Positions 1 to 10,235 of a DNA stretch of 64,000 nucleotides are shown here, piece after piece; the first letter of the stretch is position 1; each line of letters opens with the position of its first letter. The position numbers were made by a program, and so were the translations under genes. The stretch is from assembly GCA_015179045.1 (NCBI GenBank), contig WHUZ01000027.1, forward strand, positions 607,857 through 671,856, in the 5' to 3' direction. This DNA comes from Kalaharituber pfeilii. Its lineage: Eukaryota > Ascomycota > Pezizomycetes > Pezizales > Pezizaceae. The notes below the pieces were generated by a model. That model did no database searches. It saw only the letters and a program-made list of their open reading frames with translations, and was not told the origin of the DNA.

Positions 1-250
1 CTAGTCCTCTGCGTAGCTCATGTAGCACTCATTTGTGCGATTGGGATGCCGCCTACCAGCGTCGGCTCGTATATCGCTTGCGTCGCATATGCGCATTTCG
101 TATGCGCCTGCATTTGTCGCATTTTCGCGTGCTCCACCGGCCGCCCACACAACTGCCAGTACAGTTACTTCAGCGGCTGAATTTGACTTTGACTTAGAGT
201 GTTGAGAGCGGTGGTGAACTGGTTTGGAGGGTATATTCGGGCCTGAGGGT
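1..250. other. No gene recognised
   Basis: I see no convincing open frame or repeat here. The segment ends at the target duplication of the hAT-like element that follows. Confidence 0.4.
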
Positions 251-258
251 ATATCTGG

Positions 259-648
259 TAGTGAGCGGCACGAGCTAGCTCGAGCCGAGCTGGAGGGTGA
301 GCTCGAGCTGGCGTGGCATGAGCTCGAGCTAGCTCGAGCCTGGATTGACTATATACATAATATTGACAAACTAAAGTAAACTAAGCTAAATTTTCATCTT
401 TCTCACTACTATCAGCTAAATTGTGCATTTCGAAGTTGTTGGTAGGTCAGAATGAGCTCCAAGTCTCTAATTTTTACTATCTTAGGTATTTACAGTTTAT
501 GAAACCTTGCACTGGCTAAGCATTTTAGCGAGCTGTCAAGAAAAACACAAGCATGATCTTGGCTCGTTTGAGCTCGAGCCAGCTCGAGCTCATGCCAGGC
601 CAGCTCGAGCTAGCTCGCGCGAGCTGGCTCGGCTCGTGCCGCTCACTA
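259..648. mobile_element. hAT-like MITE with 8-bp target duplication
   Basis: A 390-bp element with inverted ends: it starts TAGTGAGCGGCACGAGC and ends with the reverse complement. The subterminal arms (about 100 bp each) are rich in GAGCTCGAGC-like palindromes. The flanks are ATATCTGG on both sides (251-258 and 649-656), a perfect 8-bp target duplication. That length and the TAGNG-type terminus are typical of the hAT superfamily. The interior (about 350-555) is AT-rich and encodes nothing recognisable, so it must be non-autonomous. Assignment to hAT is inferred from the duplication length and end sequence only. Confidence 0.8.
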
Positions 649-656
649 ATATCTGG

Positions 657-1667
657 GGGCGGGGATGTGAGCAGCGAGCCGGTTTGAGAGGCATATCTGG
701 GCATAGGGGTTGCGAGCGGCGAGCCGTCGAGGACATATCTAACAGCTGGGAATAGCAATTCGGTTTAGGAAGCAAATTTGAGGTTTGGCAGCAGCAAACC
801 AGTACGAGAGTATTGCTATTAAGGAGTATCAACACAGAGGGAGCTGCAGCTCATGTGAGACAGCGGCTGCCGTGAATCATGAGACACGTATCCGAGCACC
901 CCTTGTATCACCTGTCAGTGCTATTCAATAAAATCACAAAAAAAATTAGTAAAAGAGCAAAAAAATTAAGGAAAAATGGTGGGTTATATAAGTAAATATT
1001 AGAGAATCCAAATCCTTTCTCAAAATGCATATTCGTGCAATTTTGGTTGAGCTGTGAGGGTTTTTGTTAGGGGGCTCCGCTTGACTGCATGTCTCATACT
1101 CTTAGAGATGTTAGCTGGGAATGAGTATATCATCTTCAACTGGTAAACTAGGAGAGTCTAAAGGTGCAGATAACCCTATATCAATCTTGTAAGCAGCTGT
1201 AAAGTATATAATAGTATGTTCAGCCTCTGTACCTTCTATTTATTATAACTAAGTATAAATTGGTACAGCTACAGTGGCTGCAATTGCTCACTTTTAGACT
1301 TGCGAATAGAGCTTGAAGTATCCTACCTCCCTATAGCATATGCCACCATATACTATGGCCATTAGTGAGTGACAGCAGCTATAAGAGCATAGACGTTAGT
1401 ACTATTTAACTAACAATATGTAGGAGTGTAAGAGGGAGAGGGGTTAAATTGACCTGTTGATATATATATTGATATAGAAAGAGCTTGACATTGAGTATAG
1501 GCAATAGAATATGTAGATAATGTTGTCCCGACATCATTGTATCTATATCACTTTATTTGATATTACTGGCATATAAGTTGCCGAAGATATTGTGAAAATA
1601 GTTTCTCATGTGGCATGCCAAGATGCGCGTCGTTTCTAGGTAGGCGATCGTTTCCCGATATAAAATA
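657..1667. other. No gene recognised
   Basis: About 1 kb of intergenic-looking, AT-rich sequence between the MITE and the copia LTR. The short open frames on both strands show no domain, signal peptide or splice pattern I recognise. Confidence 0.4.
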
Positions 1668-1997
1668 GTAAATTACAGATTACGAGCTAAAGTGCGGTGG
1701 GATACAGTTGATTAATTCTTACAGAATGACCCCAAATATGCGTCCCAAAACAGCCCTATTTATGCAACAAAATTCAGGAAATACCTTCGTACCCAACTAA
1801 ACAATTATTGGTGCGGAATGAGGTTGCGCATAGCAGTGGTTTCAGACGGTAAAGAGGATATAATCAGTATAGGAAATAGAAGACCATAGAATCTTGAAAC
1901 GTCAGTCTACATCATGGCCACAGCTCAGGTTGCATATGTTCAGCACACCCAACCACTATGTATGATGTTTCACTTCAGCGCTGCATATTCTTCAACA
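1668..1997 (-). repeat. 3' LTR of the copia element
   Basis: About 330 bp, matching 5994-6390 along its length once the insertion there is removed. On the minus strand it starts TGTTGAAGAATATG, directly after a purine tract AGTGGGAG (about 1998-2005) that is a plausible polypurine tract. The outer end lacks the terminal TGTGG seen in the other LTR copies, so it has lost a few bases or was rearranged. Confidence 0.85.
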
Positions 1998-2419
1998 CTC
2001 CCACTAAACCGAAATATCCGCACAATCAATGCTTCAGAAAATTCACAATCAGTCAGAAACAGATGCTTTCAAAAATAGATAGGTAACATGTAGACAGTAC
2101 AACGTTCGAAGGGCCATATAATCCAGAGTCATAAAAAATATAGCCTCATTAAAACTCTCGATGCCTTTTTGCATGCCACCACAGAAAAACCCAGTGGGAA
2201 AAACCTGTGTGAGAGAAAGAGTACTACTCCCAAAAAATACCCCAAAAATCGGAAAAATCAGAGACGAGATTGAGTTATAAAATTCAGTAAAATCAGTATC
2301 ATCGCAAAATGACCAGAAATCAGAAATATAATAAATCTCTCAGGAAATTAAACGAATGCCCATTGGGGTCATGTGCCTCTCATGTTTTTCTCTCCCCAGC
2401 AGCTTCGTAAGGATATCGG

Positions 2420-4510
2420 CTATATTTGATTCGGTGTGAATGTAACGAAGTGACGGAGTGAAACCGATCCGCGTTCAATGACTTCACGGATGAAATGATG
2501 CCTGATAGCAATGTGTTTCGTTTGATCATGCTCATACGCGAGTTTTAGCTCGTTGAATAGCCTGCGCAGCCCGATAGCTTCCTTGCAAGCTTCAATTGCA
2601 GCCATATATTCTGCCTCAGTGTATGATAGAGCCACGGTGGGTTGTTTTTGCGATTTCCATGAAATTGCACTACCATTGAGTGTAGGTAACACATATCCTG
2701 ATGACGAACGCCATACACGAGCCATGATTGAGCATCTATAGAAAGTATCGAAAAACTCGTTTTGTAGCGGCAGCGTGCTCCGCTTGTAGGGTTTGAGCTG
2801 AAACGCCCTAATACTGTGTAGGTGATCTGGGGCGAGTTCCTAGTATGCATAAATCGATTTCCCACTAGAGAGTTTGGAGTGAGAGGCGCTGAGAGGCCTT
2901 TTAACGTGAGTTGAATACCAAACGTCTTTATCATTGAGGTAAAGTATCAGGTTTGATGGAGGCGTAAAAGTTCGGTTCACTCTGTCTCTCTCAATCTCAA
3001 GCCCTATAAACGGCGTGCAGCTCCCATATCCTTCATCTTGTATTTCTATTTCAGCCCATATAGCGCCTTTTTTAACCGGCAGACTTTCGTACTTCCACTC
3101 GCCTCAAATCCTTCCGGCTGTGCCATATCAACCTCTTCGGCTAGTTCTGGATGTAAAAGGGCAGTAACAACATCCATCTGATCTATGTCCCAATCTTTAT
3201 TAGCCGCTAAGGGGCGGCACGCGAGTAATGATAAAAAAAAAAAAAAAAAAAAAAAAAGCCGCTAAGGCCATCAGCATTCTAACAGTAGCAAATTTTGGGA
3301 CAGGGGCGAAGGTCTCTCTATAATTCACTTCTTCTATCTGCTCATACCCCTTGATGACTAGCCGAGCTTTATATCGAGTGGTGCCGTCAGCATTCACTTT
3401 GATTTTAAAGTCCCACTTGCATCCAATCATACCCCCCCTTGCTAGCGGCACAACGAGCTCCCAAGTCCCGTTGGAAATCAGAGAGTCATACTCCTCTTGC
3501 ATTGCTTGCTACCATTCCCAGCACTCACAACTTTGTATAGCCTCCTTGTAGGCTCATCAGTGCTATCAGGTAGAGCAAGAGTCTGGTCATGTTTTCTGTA
3601 AGCCTCTGCCAGACAATTGAGTATGCGTAGCCTTGCCGGCTCAAGGTCTACTGGGGGGTAGATGTCTCCAGTGCTGTACAGCACCTGGATATCTGTCTCG
3701 CAATGCATCTTGCAGCATTGGATGTGGGCTTATTTACCTTGTCTGCATTTGTATTTTCATCATCACTGAGGGTAATAATACGAGGACTCGGCTCATCTGA
3801 AGTCAGACCTGGCACTGATTTATCTAGACTCACAGTATCAGCCATCTGCACTTCAATCAATTGATTGCAGTCCTCACTATGCGCTTCCACTTCGTCGTAT
3901 CTTTCAACGACGGAACTCTCTTCGTCATGTCTTTCAATGACGGGATTCTCTTCGTCATGTCTCTTAATGACGGTGTTCATTTCGTCGACGGTTTTGCACA
4001 TTTCTGTATCTGATCTTATGCCTTGTCTTTCAACGACTTTTCTCAAATCCCAATCAGTGAATGCAGACTTGCTTTCATCAAATATCGCTGGCTTCAAACA
4101 CCTGACGGCTTTGGGGTTCCCATATCTTCGTGGTATTATGAACATAGCCTAAGAACGTACATCTTAGAGACTTCACTTGGAGCTTTACTCTTTTCTTTGG
4201 CACGAGTATAAGGGCATTGCAGCCAAAAATTTTTGTGATGCAGCTCCAGCACCTTTCATACCACGCTTCATATGGTGTTAGCTTTCTATCATCTTTGTCT
4301 GTGACTGCTCGTGAGGGTACACGGTTTAGTAGGTAGACAGCTGTATTAGCTGCCTCACCCCAGAATTCCTTACCGAGTCCAGAGTTACTCAGCATACTCA
4401 CCACCATTTCTTGGATCAATCTGTTCTTCCTCTCACTAACACCGCTTTGGTGCTGGGTATAAAACAGATGACTCAAACGTGCTTCTGTTGTAGTATGCTC
4501 TTAAACCGTG
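2420..4510 (-). pseudogene. Copia pol remnant (integrase C-term, RT, RNase H)
   Basis: Pieces in order on the minus strand. At 4476-4078 is the integrase C-terminal part (HQSGVSERKNRLIQ, then EFWGEAANTAVYLLNR and FLGY). At 4145-3648 is a linker with tandem ERHDEE-like units from a roughly 30-bp DNA repeat (about 3890-3985). At 3502-3060 is RT ([18 protein letters not shown], then DIDQMDVVTALLHPE and LKKALYGLK). At 2725-2420 is RNase H (SYTEAEYMAAIEACKEA, then KHIAIRHHFIRE). The RT catalytic YxDD segment is absent between about 3060 and 2934, and there are several frame changes. The RT frame is split at 3213 by a LINE-tail insertion duplicating AGCCGCTAAGG. The protein is non-functional. Confidence 0.85.
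3213..3257 (+). mobile_element. LINE-A 3' tail micro-insertion (in RT)
   Basis: About 20 nt of the family-A tail (GGCGGCACGCGAGTAATGAT) plus about 25 A. It is flanked by AGCCGCTAAGG (3202-3212) and GCCGCTAAGG (3258-3267). Removing the insert and one repeat restores a continuous RT frame reading [16 protein letters not shown], which demonstrates the empty site. Confidence 0.9.
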
Positions 4511-4674
4511 CATAGTCATACTCCCCACGCCCATTATCGCGCCGGAATCTATATGTCAGTTCAATATATACCCATAGTTCAAGTGCCCAAAATGACAGTC
4601 CCATATATCGTTAGTCGGAAGACGACGATAACGAAGACAAAGCGGCGGCAGAGAAACGAGAGGATAAACGACAA

Positions 4675-4747
4675 GGTGACAGACGACGAGGCGACAGACG
4701 ACGAGGCGACAGACGGCAAGGCGACAGACGACAAGGTGACAGACGAA
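4675..4747. repeat. 15-bp minisatellite in the copia relic
   Basis: About five units of a 15-mer like GACAGACGACGAGGC. It lies between the gag and integrase remnants, where protease would be expected, so repeat expansion or deletion has replaced that part. Confidence 0.7.
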
Positions 4748-4807
4748 ATAGCAAAAAATCGAAAGGTATGCTGCTCATATAGACGGATGTACCAAAGTGG
4801 TGTTTGC

Positions 4808-5791
4808 TTAATTCGATTCGGTGGTAGAGTCCTCTGACTTCGATCTTCGGAACCGATTTCGTAATTCCTCACTCTTTTTTCGCAAATTACAATCCTTAAT
4901 TTTGTGTCCCCTTCTCAGGCAGTGCCAGTATGTTAGATGTGAGTCACTTCTATTCTTATGACCACCTCTTCTACCTCTATATCCTCCTCTGCCTCTTCCT
5001 CTATCTTGAGCAACCATGACTGTGGACTGTACGGCATTTTCTTGACCTAGCTCGAATTCTAGGAGGAGGTTCAGGGTGTAGTCAATGGTTCTGCAGTCTG
5101 CAGGTCTGTCAAGTATATAGTGTTTATAGAACTCGTACTTCGGTGTAAGTCTCTGCATTGCGTGGGTTATAAGCTGCTCATCTGTCACAGCATAATCAGT
5201 GTATGCGAGTTCGGTTTGGTAGCCCATTAGTCACCCTAGAAATTCATTGACTGATTCTGTATCTTTTATTCTATCTTCCTTGAAGGCGTTGCTTATTCGT
5301 ATTGCTCGTGCGTTGTTCTTTTGCGCGCTGAGCCATTTCTCCAACGTTTCCCATACGTCGGCAGGGTCAGAGATCTTTGAGAGCTGAAACTTAATGCGAT
5401 CTGATAGCGTGGCATATATTATAGATGCAGCTTTTGACTGTCGAACCTCAAATCTATGCTTGTGACGGGTTGGTGAGGTCGGTTGTGCTTTAGACGTTGA
5501 CGACGACGACGACGACGATGATGATGATGATGTTGATGAGTCGCTGTCAGTACTTGTAGTTGGAGCCTTCTCATTCCGTAGCACTATATCTAAGAGGTTA
5601 TATGACTTGAGTACAACTTCGATTTCCTTATGCCACTGCCTGTAGTTAATTTCTGTTAGCTTTGTTACTGCCTCGTACTTATCTCGATATACGTCATTGT
5701 TTGATAGCGCAACAGTGGCAGGAACAGTGGGAACGGAGGTTGTATTCGACATTGTAGGAGAGTATGTAGGTATCGTAGTATGTAGATGCAA
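4808..5791 (-). pseudogene. Copia gag remnant
   Basis: Two adjacent minus-strand frames (5791-5231, then 5227-4808) form a copia-type Gag broken by a stop at about 5231. The first holds LTEINYRQWHKEIEVVLKS, a poly-Ser run from (GAC/GAT)n DNA at about 5494-5535, and DRIKFQLSKISDPADVWE plus TLEKWLSAQK, typical of UBN2/Retrotran_gag domains. The second carries an RGRGRGG-rich basic stretch and a zinc knuckle WHCLRRGHKIKDC. In that knuckle the first Cys of the usual CX2CX4HX4C is replaced by Tyr, a further sign of decay. Confidence 0.85.
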
Positions 5792-5976
5792 CGAGATCTA
5801 TGTAGAAGTGACGAGATGTATGTAGGAGCATCGAGATGTATGTTGAAGCGACGAGGTGTATGTGGAAGTATGTTGGTGATGCAGGTAGTAAGCTGGGCAG
5901 CTATAGAGATGTGTGGCACCAGTATAGGCGATAACGGTGTATGCGATAAGCTATAGAAAAGTGGTAGGTTAAGAAA

Positions 5977-5993
5977 GCGCCGGGCTCATAACC
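5977..5993 (-). promoter_or_regulatory. Primer-binding site matching half initiator tRNA-Met
   Basis: Immediately inside the 5' LTR. The plus strand reads GCGCCGGGCTCATAACC, which resembles the anticodon stem-loop of initiator tRNA-Met (GGGCTCATAACC). Many copia elements prime from an internal tRNA-iMet fragment rather than the tRNA 3' end, so this fits the family. The tRNA match is from memory of the conserved anticodon arm. Confidence 0.7.
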
Positions 5994-6390
5994 TGTGGTA
6001 AATTACAGATTACGAGCTAAAGTGCGGTGGGATACAGTTGATTAATTCTTAAAGAATGACCCCAAATATGCGTCCCAAAACAGCCCTATTTATGCAACAA
6101 AATTCAGGAAGTACCTTCGTACCCAACTAAACAATTATTGGTGCAGAATGAGGTTGCGCATTATCGGGCGGCCTGCGAGTATTGATATAAAAAAAAAAAA
6201 AAAAAAAAAAAAGAGGTTGTGCATAGCAGTGGATTAAGACGGTAAAGAGGATATAATCGGGATAGGAAATAGAAGACCATAGAATCTTGAAACGTCAGTC
6301 TACATCATGGCCACAGCTCAGGTTGCATATGTTCAGCACACCCAACCACTGTGCATGATGTTTCACTTCAGCGTTGCATATTCTTCAACA
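5994..6390 (-). repeat. 5' LTR of the copia element, with insertion
   Basis: On the plus strand it starts TGTGGTAAATTACAG and ends ATATTCTTCAACA (TG...CA). It matches the left LTR, with one interruption at 6162-6212 by a LINE tail. Without that insertion and its target duplication it is about 334 bp, like its partner. Confidence 0.88.
6162..6212 (+). mobile_element. LINE-A 3' tail micro-insertion (in LTR)
   Basis: Tail variant GGGCGGCCTGCGAGTATTGA plus poly(A). Target duplication GAGGTTGCGCAT (6150-6161) and GAGGTTGTGCAT (6213-6224). The left LTR at about 1822-1835 shows the uninterrupted site. Confidence 0.9.
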
Positions 6391-6456
6391 GAGGACTCAC
6401 CTGCCTAGTCAGCAACAATGGTCTGGTCCTATCCACCTCCGTCGATTTTCACAACC

Positions 6457-6516
6457 TTTTTTTTATTTTTTTTTTATCTCACGTAACCCCACTTGCAGCT
6501 ATTCGCCATGGCGGAG
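6457..6516 (-). mobile_element. LINE-B 3' tail micro-insertion
   Basis: Minus-strand tail containing GCCATGGCGAATAGCTGC and GTGGGGTTACGTGAG, then poly(A), seen as T-rich 6457-6475 on plus. Flanks CGATTTTCACAACC (6443-6456) and CGATTCACACAACC (6517-6530) form a 14-bp duplication with two mismatches. Confidence 0.8.
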
Positions 6517-6679
6517 CGATTCACACAACCGACAACATCCATCTCCATCATTTCTTCTGTATTGACCCTCTATCACAACCGTCATAGCTCACGAAGTTGG
6601 TATCACCTAGTTAGACTTGCGTAGCCAGTCTCCTTTTTCATGCAAGACATATCCATTGGCAGAGCGCAAGCCACAGCAA

Positions 6680-6739
6680 TCCCTGCCATAGGCTTGTAGC
6701 TTGTATGCGGGGTTTTGTGAACAAAAAAAAACCAAAAAA
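6680..6739 (+). mobile_element. LINE-B/C 3' tail micro-insertion
   Basis: Tail with CCATAGGCTTGTAGCTTG and TATGCGGGGTTTTGTGA, then an A-rich stretch. Flanked by CCACAGCAA at 6671-6679 and 6740-6748. Confidence 0.8.
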
Positions 6740-6868
6740 CCACAGCAAAGCCTATGGGCAACTTACACCTCGGTCTGACATTCGCCTCGAGGCTTGCCCG
6801 TGAATTGTCCTCAAGTATCTGAGCCTCTTCAGCCCTATGGTTTCTCTCCTTATAGCTGTTCTGGCCTA

Positions 6869-6975
6869 CCGACGAACATTGCGGTTCGCGAACCGGCCAG
6901 GCCCATTCGCGAATCGGCCAATTCGTCGGTGGGCTGGCTGATTCGCGAATGGGCCAGCCCACCGACGAACACTGT
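6869..6975. repeat. GC-rich palindromic repeat
   Basis: Inverted repeats built from GGTTCGCGAACCGGCC, ATTCGCGAATCGGCC and GTTCGTCGGTGGGC. Related palindromic sequence occurs at 8376-8520. It could form strong hairpins. No coding sense. Confidence 0.65.
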
Positions 6976-7494
6976 TTTAGTACAAGTACCACTAGGTACC
7001 TCTACGTACTACCAGTGATTGAGTATAGAGAAACATTCTGCTACCAGCGTTAATTGATAAGCCAGTTACTGTGTGCTAGCACAGCCCTATTGCCACTGAC
7101 AAGTTGCCACCTACAAGTTGCCACTTGAAAGTTGCTGTCGGTGATAAGTTGCTACTTCTTACCCACATACTAGAAGATAATACATACAGTTTAATTAATA
7201 ATTCACTACGCTTCTAGACTGCTATAGTTAAGAATACCAATTTGTAATCATAACTTAATTATTGTTAACCGAAACACTAGAAGAAAATTACTAAATATGC
7301 TTCTAGTATTCTTCTTACTCTAAGCGAAATTTTGGAGTGTTATCTTCATAGGTAGAGATTTCCGGAATCCTCCGCCATTCTGGTATTATATTGTGGCAGT
7401 AACAGGGATTGCGTTGATGCCAAGAATGAAAAGTTTGGTGGTTGTATACCAGAAACCGTAGATAATAAGAGCCCTGCAAGTGCCAAGTACCCAC
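6976..7494. other. No gene recognised
   Basis: AT-rich spacer with no frame or repeat I can name. Confidence 0.35.
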
Positions 7495-7665
7495 TTTAAG
7501 CAACCTCATCATGGTAAAACTTGTCAAGGCAAAATTTCATGTTCTTGTCTAGGTACCTGTTCTTCTCTTCGTTGTACATGCATATGTCAAAAGGTTAAAT
7601 GTTCTTATTCTTGTAATAAAAGCAATGCTGGTCAATGTACCAACCAGGAGAATGAGAGTGAACAT
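7495..7665 (+). pseudogene. Cys-rich (CXC-like) coding fragment
   Basis: An open stretch with regularly spaced cysteines: CSCLGTCSSLRCTCIC, then CSYSCNKSNAGQCTN. The spacing resembles CXC/tesmin-type or transposon C-terminal Cys clusters (CxC...CxCxC...CxxxC). No start or partner domain is visible, so it looks like a remnant, probably of a transposable element gene. Function unknown. Confidence 0.4.
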
Positions 7666-7689
7666 AGTGATGTATATTTAGGGAAGGTC

Positions 7690-8050
7690 CGGAAATGGTT
7701 GGAGTCCGGAATGATAGGCTAGGCAAGACCGTGGGGATAAGGTGGCTGAGACGAAAGACCGCGCTACTGGAAGAAGGAAAAATGACCAGCTCGGTCGTGG
7801 TGTACTTGGAGGCAGCGACGGGCGTAGACAGAGTTAGGTTAGGTGGGAAATGGTTGAGGACCACTCAATACGAGCCGGACAGACGGAGGAAATAGGCTGT
7901 ATTGACCAGTGTGTACATTCTACCCGCACCATGTATGAGTATTGCGGGCACCACATGTATTTAGTGACGGTTAATTTTCTTTCTTTAATAAATACCTCGC
8001 CATAGCCCATACTGCGGCATGCGAGTAATGATATAAAAAAAAAAAAAAAG
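7690..8050 (+). mobile_element. Half-LINE fragment: ORF1 end joined to LINE-A tail
   Basis: At 7690-7893 the frame encodes a LINE ORF1-type segment (WLESGM, IRWLRRKTALLEEGKMTSS, VVVYLEAATG, LRTTQYEPDRRRK). It is followed by about 100 bp containing a TGCGGGCACCACATG piece that could derive from a zinc knuckle, then the family-A tail CCTCGCCATAGCCC...GCGAGTAATGATAT and poly(A) (7995-8049). No ORF2 lies between ORF1 and the tail. The same arrangement occurs at 22141-22600 on the other strand. No clear target duplication is visible. Confidence 0.65.
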
Positions 8051-8159
8051 TACTATTGTTTGTACATAGATGACTGCATAGGGGGATAGGAGACTGTGGA
8101 AATTGCTTAGCTGGCTGTATGATAGATCACTATTACATTAAATCATAAGCGAGTACATA

Positions 8160-8333
8160 GGGGGGGGAGAGAACGTTGGCGGAGGTGATGGACTGGGCGG
8201 CGGAGTAACCGGTCATATTTTCACTTTATCTCCTTATCTGTTACTTATTTTTCCGTTGATTATCATTCATGTATCTAAACCCTCGCCATAGCCTGCAAGG
8301 CGGCATGCGAGTAATGATATATAAAAAAAAAAA
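8160..8333 (+). mobile_element. 5'-truncated LINE-A copy (174 bp)
   Basis: Flanked by ATAAGCGAGTACATA (8145-8159) and ATAAGCGAGTATATA (8334-8348), a 15-bp duplication with one mismatch. The insert starts with an apparent ORF2 C-terminus ending ERTLAEVMDWAAE and a stop, then an AT-rich 3' UTR, the family-A tail (8281-8322) and poly(A). This copy links the short tails to a longer element. Confidence 0.85.
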
Positions 8334-8375
8334 ATAAGCGAGTATATATATTACATATAGGTACATCGAGGTACA

Positions 8376-8520
8376 TTCATGTTCGCCGCTGGGCCAGGTG
8401 TTCGTGGCTGGGCTGGCCCCGTGAAAAACGCCGTATGTTTTTCACGGGGCCGGCCGGTTCACGAATCGGCTGGCCGGTTCGCGAACCGGAAAATGTTCGT
8501 CGGTGGGCCAGAACATAGCC
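8376..8520. repeat. GC-rich palindromic repeat, second copy
   Basis: Contains an inverted pair GGCCCCGTGAAAAAC / GTTTTTCACGGGGCC around 8416-8458, plus GGTTCACGAATCGGC, GGTTCGCGAACCGG and GTTCGTCGGTGGGCC, motifs shared with 6869-6975. Confidence 0.65.
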
Positions 8521-8548
8521 AGTTTCAGGGTCGGGTATAATTGATCGG

Positions 8549-8588
8549 CCTCGCCGTAGCCTGATAGGCGGTATGCGAGTAATGAAAG

Positions 8589-8620
<32 letters not shown>
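8549..8620 (+). mobile_element. LINE-A 3' tail micro-insertion
   Basis: Tail of about 37 nt (CCTCGCCGTAGCCTGATAGG, then CGGTATGCGAGTAATGAAAG) plus about 32 A. Perfect 12-bp target duplication ATAATTGATCGG at 8537-8548 and 8621-8632. Confidence 0.92.
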
Positions 8621-8623
<3 letters not shown>

Positions 8624-8632
8624 ATTGATCGG

Positions 8633-9270
8633 AGGGTCTACGGTACGCCGGTATTCCTATCCTATATTACGTGCCAGGTGGTTGCAGCTACTCTTCGACT
8701 CTCCAGCCCTGTCTCCTAACGCAACAGTTTGCGGAATTACCGTCTGCAGCAAATCATCCCATTTATGTGTCTCCATCTGATGTCTGCAGCTCAAAGCTGA
8801 CCCTCCTGAACTGACTACTGTGCACTTCATCCTCTCAACTCGCCTGGAAAGTCTTGGATCGTGCTTTTCTAGGGGGGAAAAAACGCGCTCTGTACTTCGA
8901 ATTGACCCCCGTCCTTGTATGGTCTGATAAAATTACCTTATAGGCTATTGACAAGCTTTCCAACAAATTCGGCGACATGGGTGGTCCAGAAAACATTGAT
9001 ACACTTGGGGTCACACTCTTGCCAGAAATGCAGAGTCCCTTCTGAACGCATAAAGATCCAGCACATGCCATGTGTACACAGTTGATGCCTCGTGGGTTAC
9101 GAGTTTTCCAATCGGCTACTCACCAAACAGTGTTAGAGGAAGGACAAAGTCGATTGAGTGAAGTTTGACCTACGTACAGGAGGAAGTTCGAGACCTATTT
9201 ATAATTGAGATCTCGGGTACAAAGAGAATGTAGAGACAGAAACATCGAGAATATTGTGTTCTACCGGGAT
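8633..9270. other. No gene recognised
   Basis: Mixed-composition spacer with short frames only and no recognised domain. Confidence 0.35.
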
Positions 9271-9312
9271 ATTGCGCACAACCGGGATTTTGTGCACTTT
9301 CGGAACATGAGA
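9271..9312. repeat. Transposon-end-like motif
   Basis: Two spaced units, CCGGGATATTGCGCA and CCGGGATTTTGTGCA, followed by CTTTCGGAAC. The arrangement mirrors the right terminus of the foldback element near 27650-27690 (CCGGGATCCGGCGCA and CCGGGATCCGGCACA, then CTTCCGGAAT, read on the minus strand). Probably a decayed end of a related DNA transposon; no partner end was identified. Confidence 0.5.
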
Positions 9313-9694
9313 ATTTTTGCAGCAGTGACTGCAATTCATGTGCAAGTATTATAAAACTTAGAATAATAATTTTTTAACATGTTATAAAATATATCCTGTG
9401 CTTCAGATTGTATCTGTCAGAGGACAAAATGGTGGACTGTGCTGAAATTTACCAAATTAGATAATTGGAAACCTCTGCTTATAAAATAAATCGAGAGTAG
9501 CTAGAGTACTAATGTAGCTAATTATGTATTACTATATATTTATAATAAGTTCAGTACTAATACAAGTATTATAGTAGAAGTGCTACTTAAAAATATTTAT
9601 AAAAAGTAATAATTTAGTAGTAATTGAAGTAGATAAACTAATAAAAAAATATAATAAACTGCAGGCGGGCTGTACTGGCAGGCGGGCTATACTA

Positions 9695-10235
9695 GTATTA
9701 ATAATCATTACTATAGTATTAATACAGATGAGGTATGTATTTTTTTTAATATCTTATAAGTAATAACTACTGAAAATCTAACTACTAAAAATCTAGGTAT
9801 TATGGCTTTTCGGCGATGTCGTGTGTATATTCTTTGTCGCCGGAGACGGTCCTTAATGAAGCTGTTTTTCCTATCGCTGGAGGGGTCCTTAGTAGAGCTT
9901 TTCTTTGCTGTCGGAGGAGTTCTTTGTTGGAGCTTTTTTTCCTATCGCCAGACGGGTCCTTGATGAAGCTGATTTTTCCTGTCGCTGGAGGGGTCCTTGG
10001 TAGAGCTGTTTTTTCCTGTGGCCGGGAGGGGTCTTTAGTGACGCTGTTTTTTTCAAACAGTGGATGTGTGGACACACGAATGTGTGTGTGGGAGTTTGAG
10101 AGGGTGAATTGTAGGTAGAATGAGAAAATTCAATTCTGAGTGGCCCGGGCCACTCATGAACCAGCGCTCCGTTGAGTAGTCCGGGCTAGTGGCCACTGGA
10201 ACGTTGTTACGAATGGCCCGGCACACATATATTAT
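9695..10235 (+). repeat. Minisatellite-bearing repeat, family M copy 1
   Basis: From about 9830 to 10050 it contains tandem units of about 36 bp around GTCGCTGGAGGGGTCCTTG and AAGCTGTTTTTCC. A unique zone follows, then a palindromic end with GTGGCCCGGGCCACTC, AGTGGCCACTGG and GAATGGCCCGGCACA. The whole block recurs inverted at 15095-15866, and its end recurs at 18430-18481. The translations across it are repeat artefacts. Type of element unknown. Confidence 0.75.

Larger units (their letters stand above)
1668..6390 (-). mobile_element. Degenerate Ty1/copia LTR retrotransposon
   Basis: A minus-strand element bounded by two related LTRs (1668-1997 and 5994-6390). Read from high to low coordinate, the interior is primer-binding site, gag, integrase C-terminal part, reverse transcriptase N-terminal half and RNase H, the copia order (integrase before RT). 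Protease, the integrase catalytic core and the RT YxDD region are missing or unreadable, and frames are broken, so it is dead. Two tiny LINE tails sit inside it (3213-3257 in RT, 6162-6212 in the right LTR). No matching 5-bp duplication is visible around the LTRs. Confidence 0.88.

Noticed and set aside
7995..8050. Family A and B tails as tRNA- or 7SL-derived SINEs
   Set aside because: No A/B boxes. Longer copies continue into LINE ORF2 or 3' UTR, so 5'-truncated LINE ends explain them better.
9800..10118. Cys/Gly-rich frames over the minisatellite and its copy at 15250-15734
   Set aside because: Translations of a tandem DNA repeat, different in each copy; no domain or start context.
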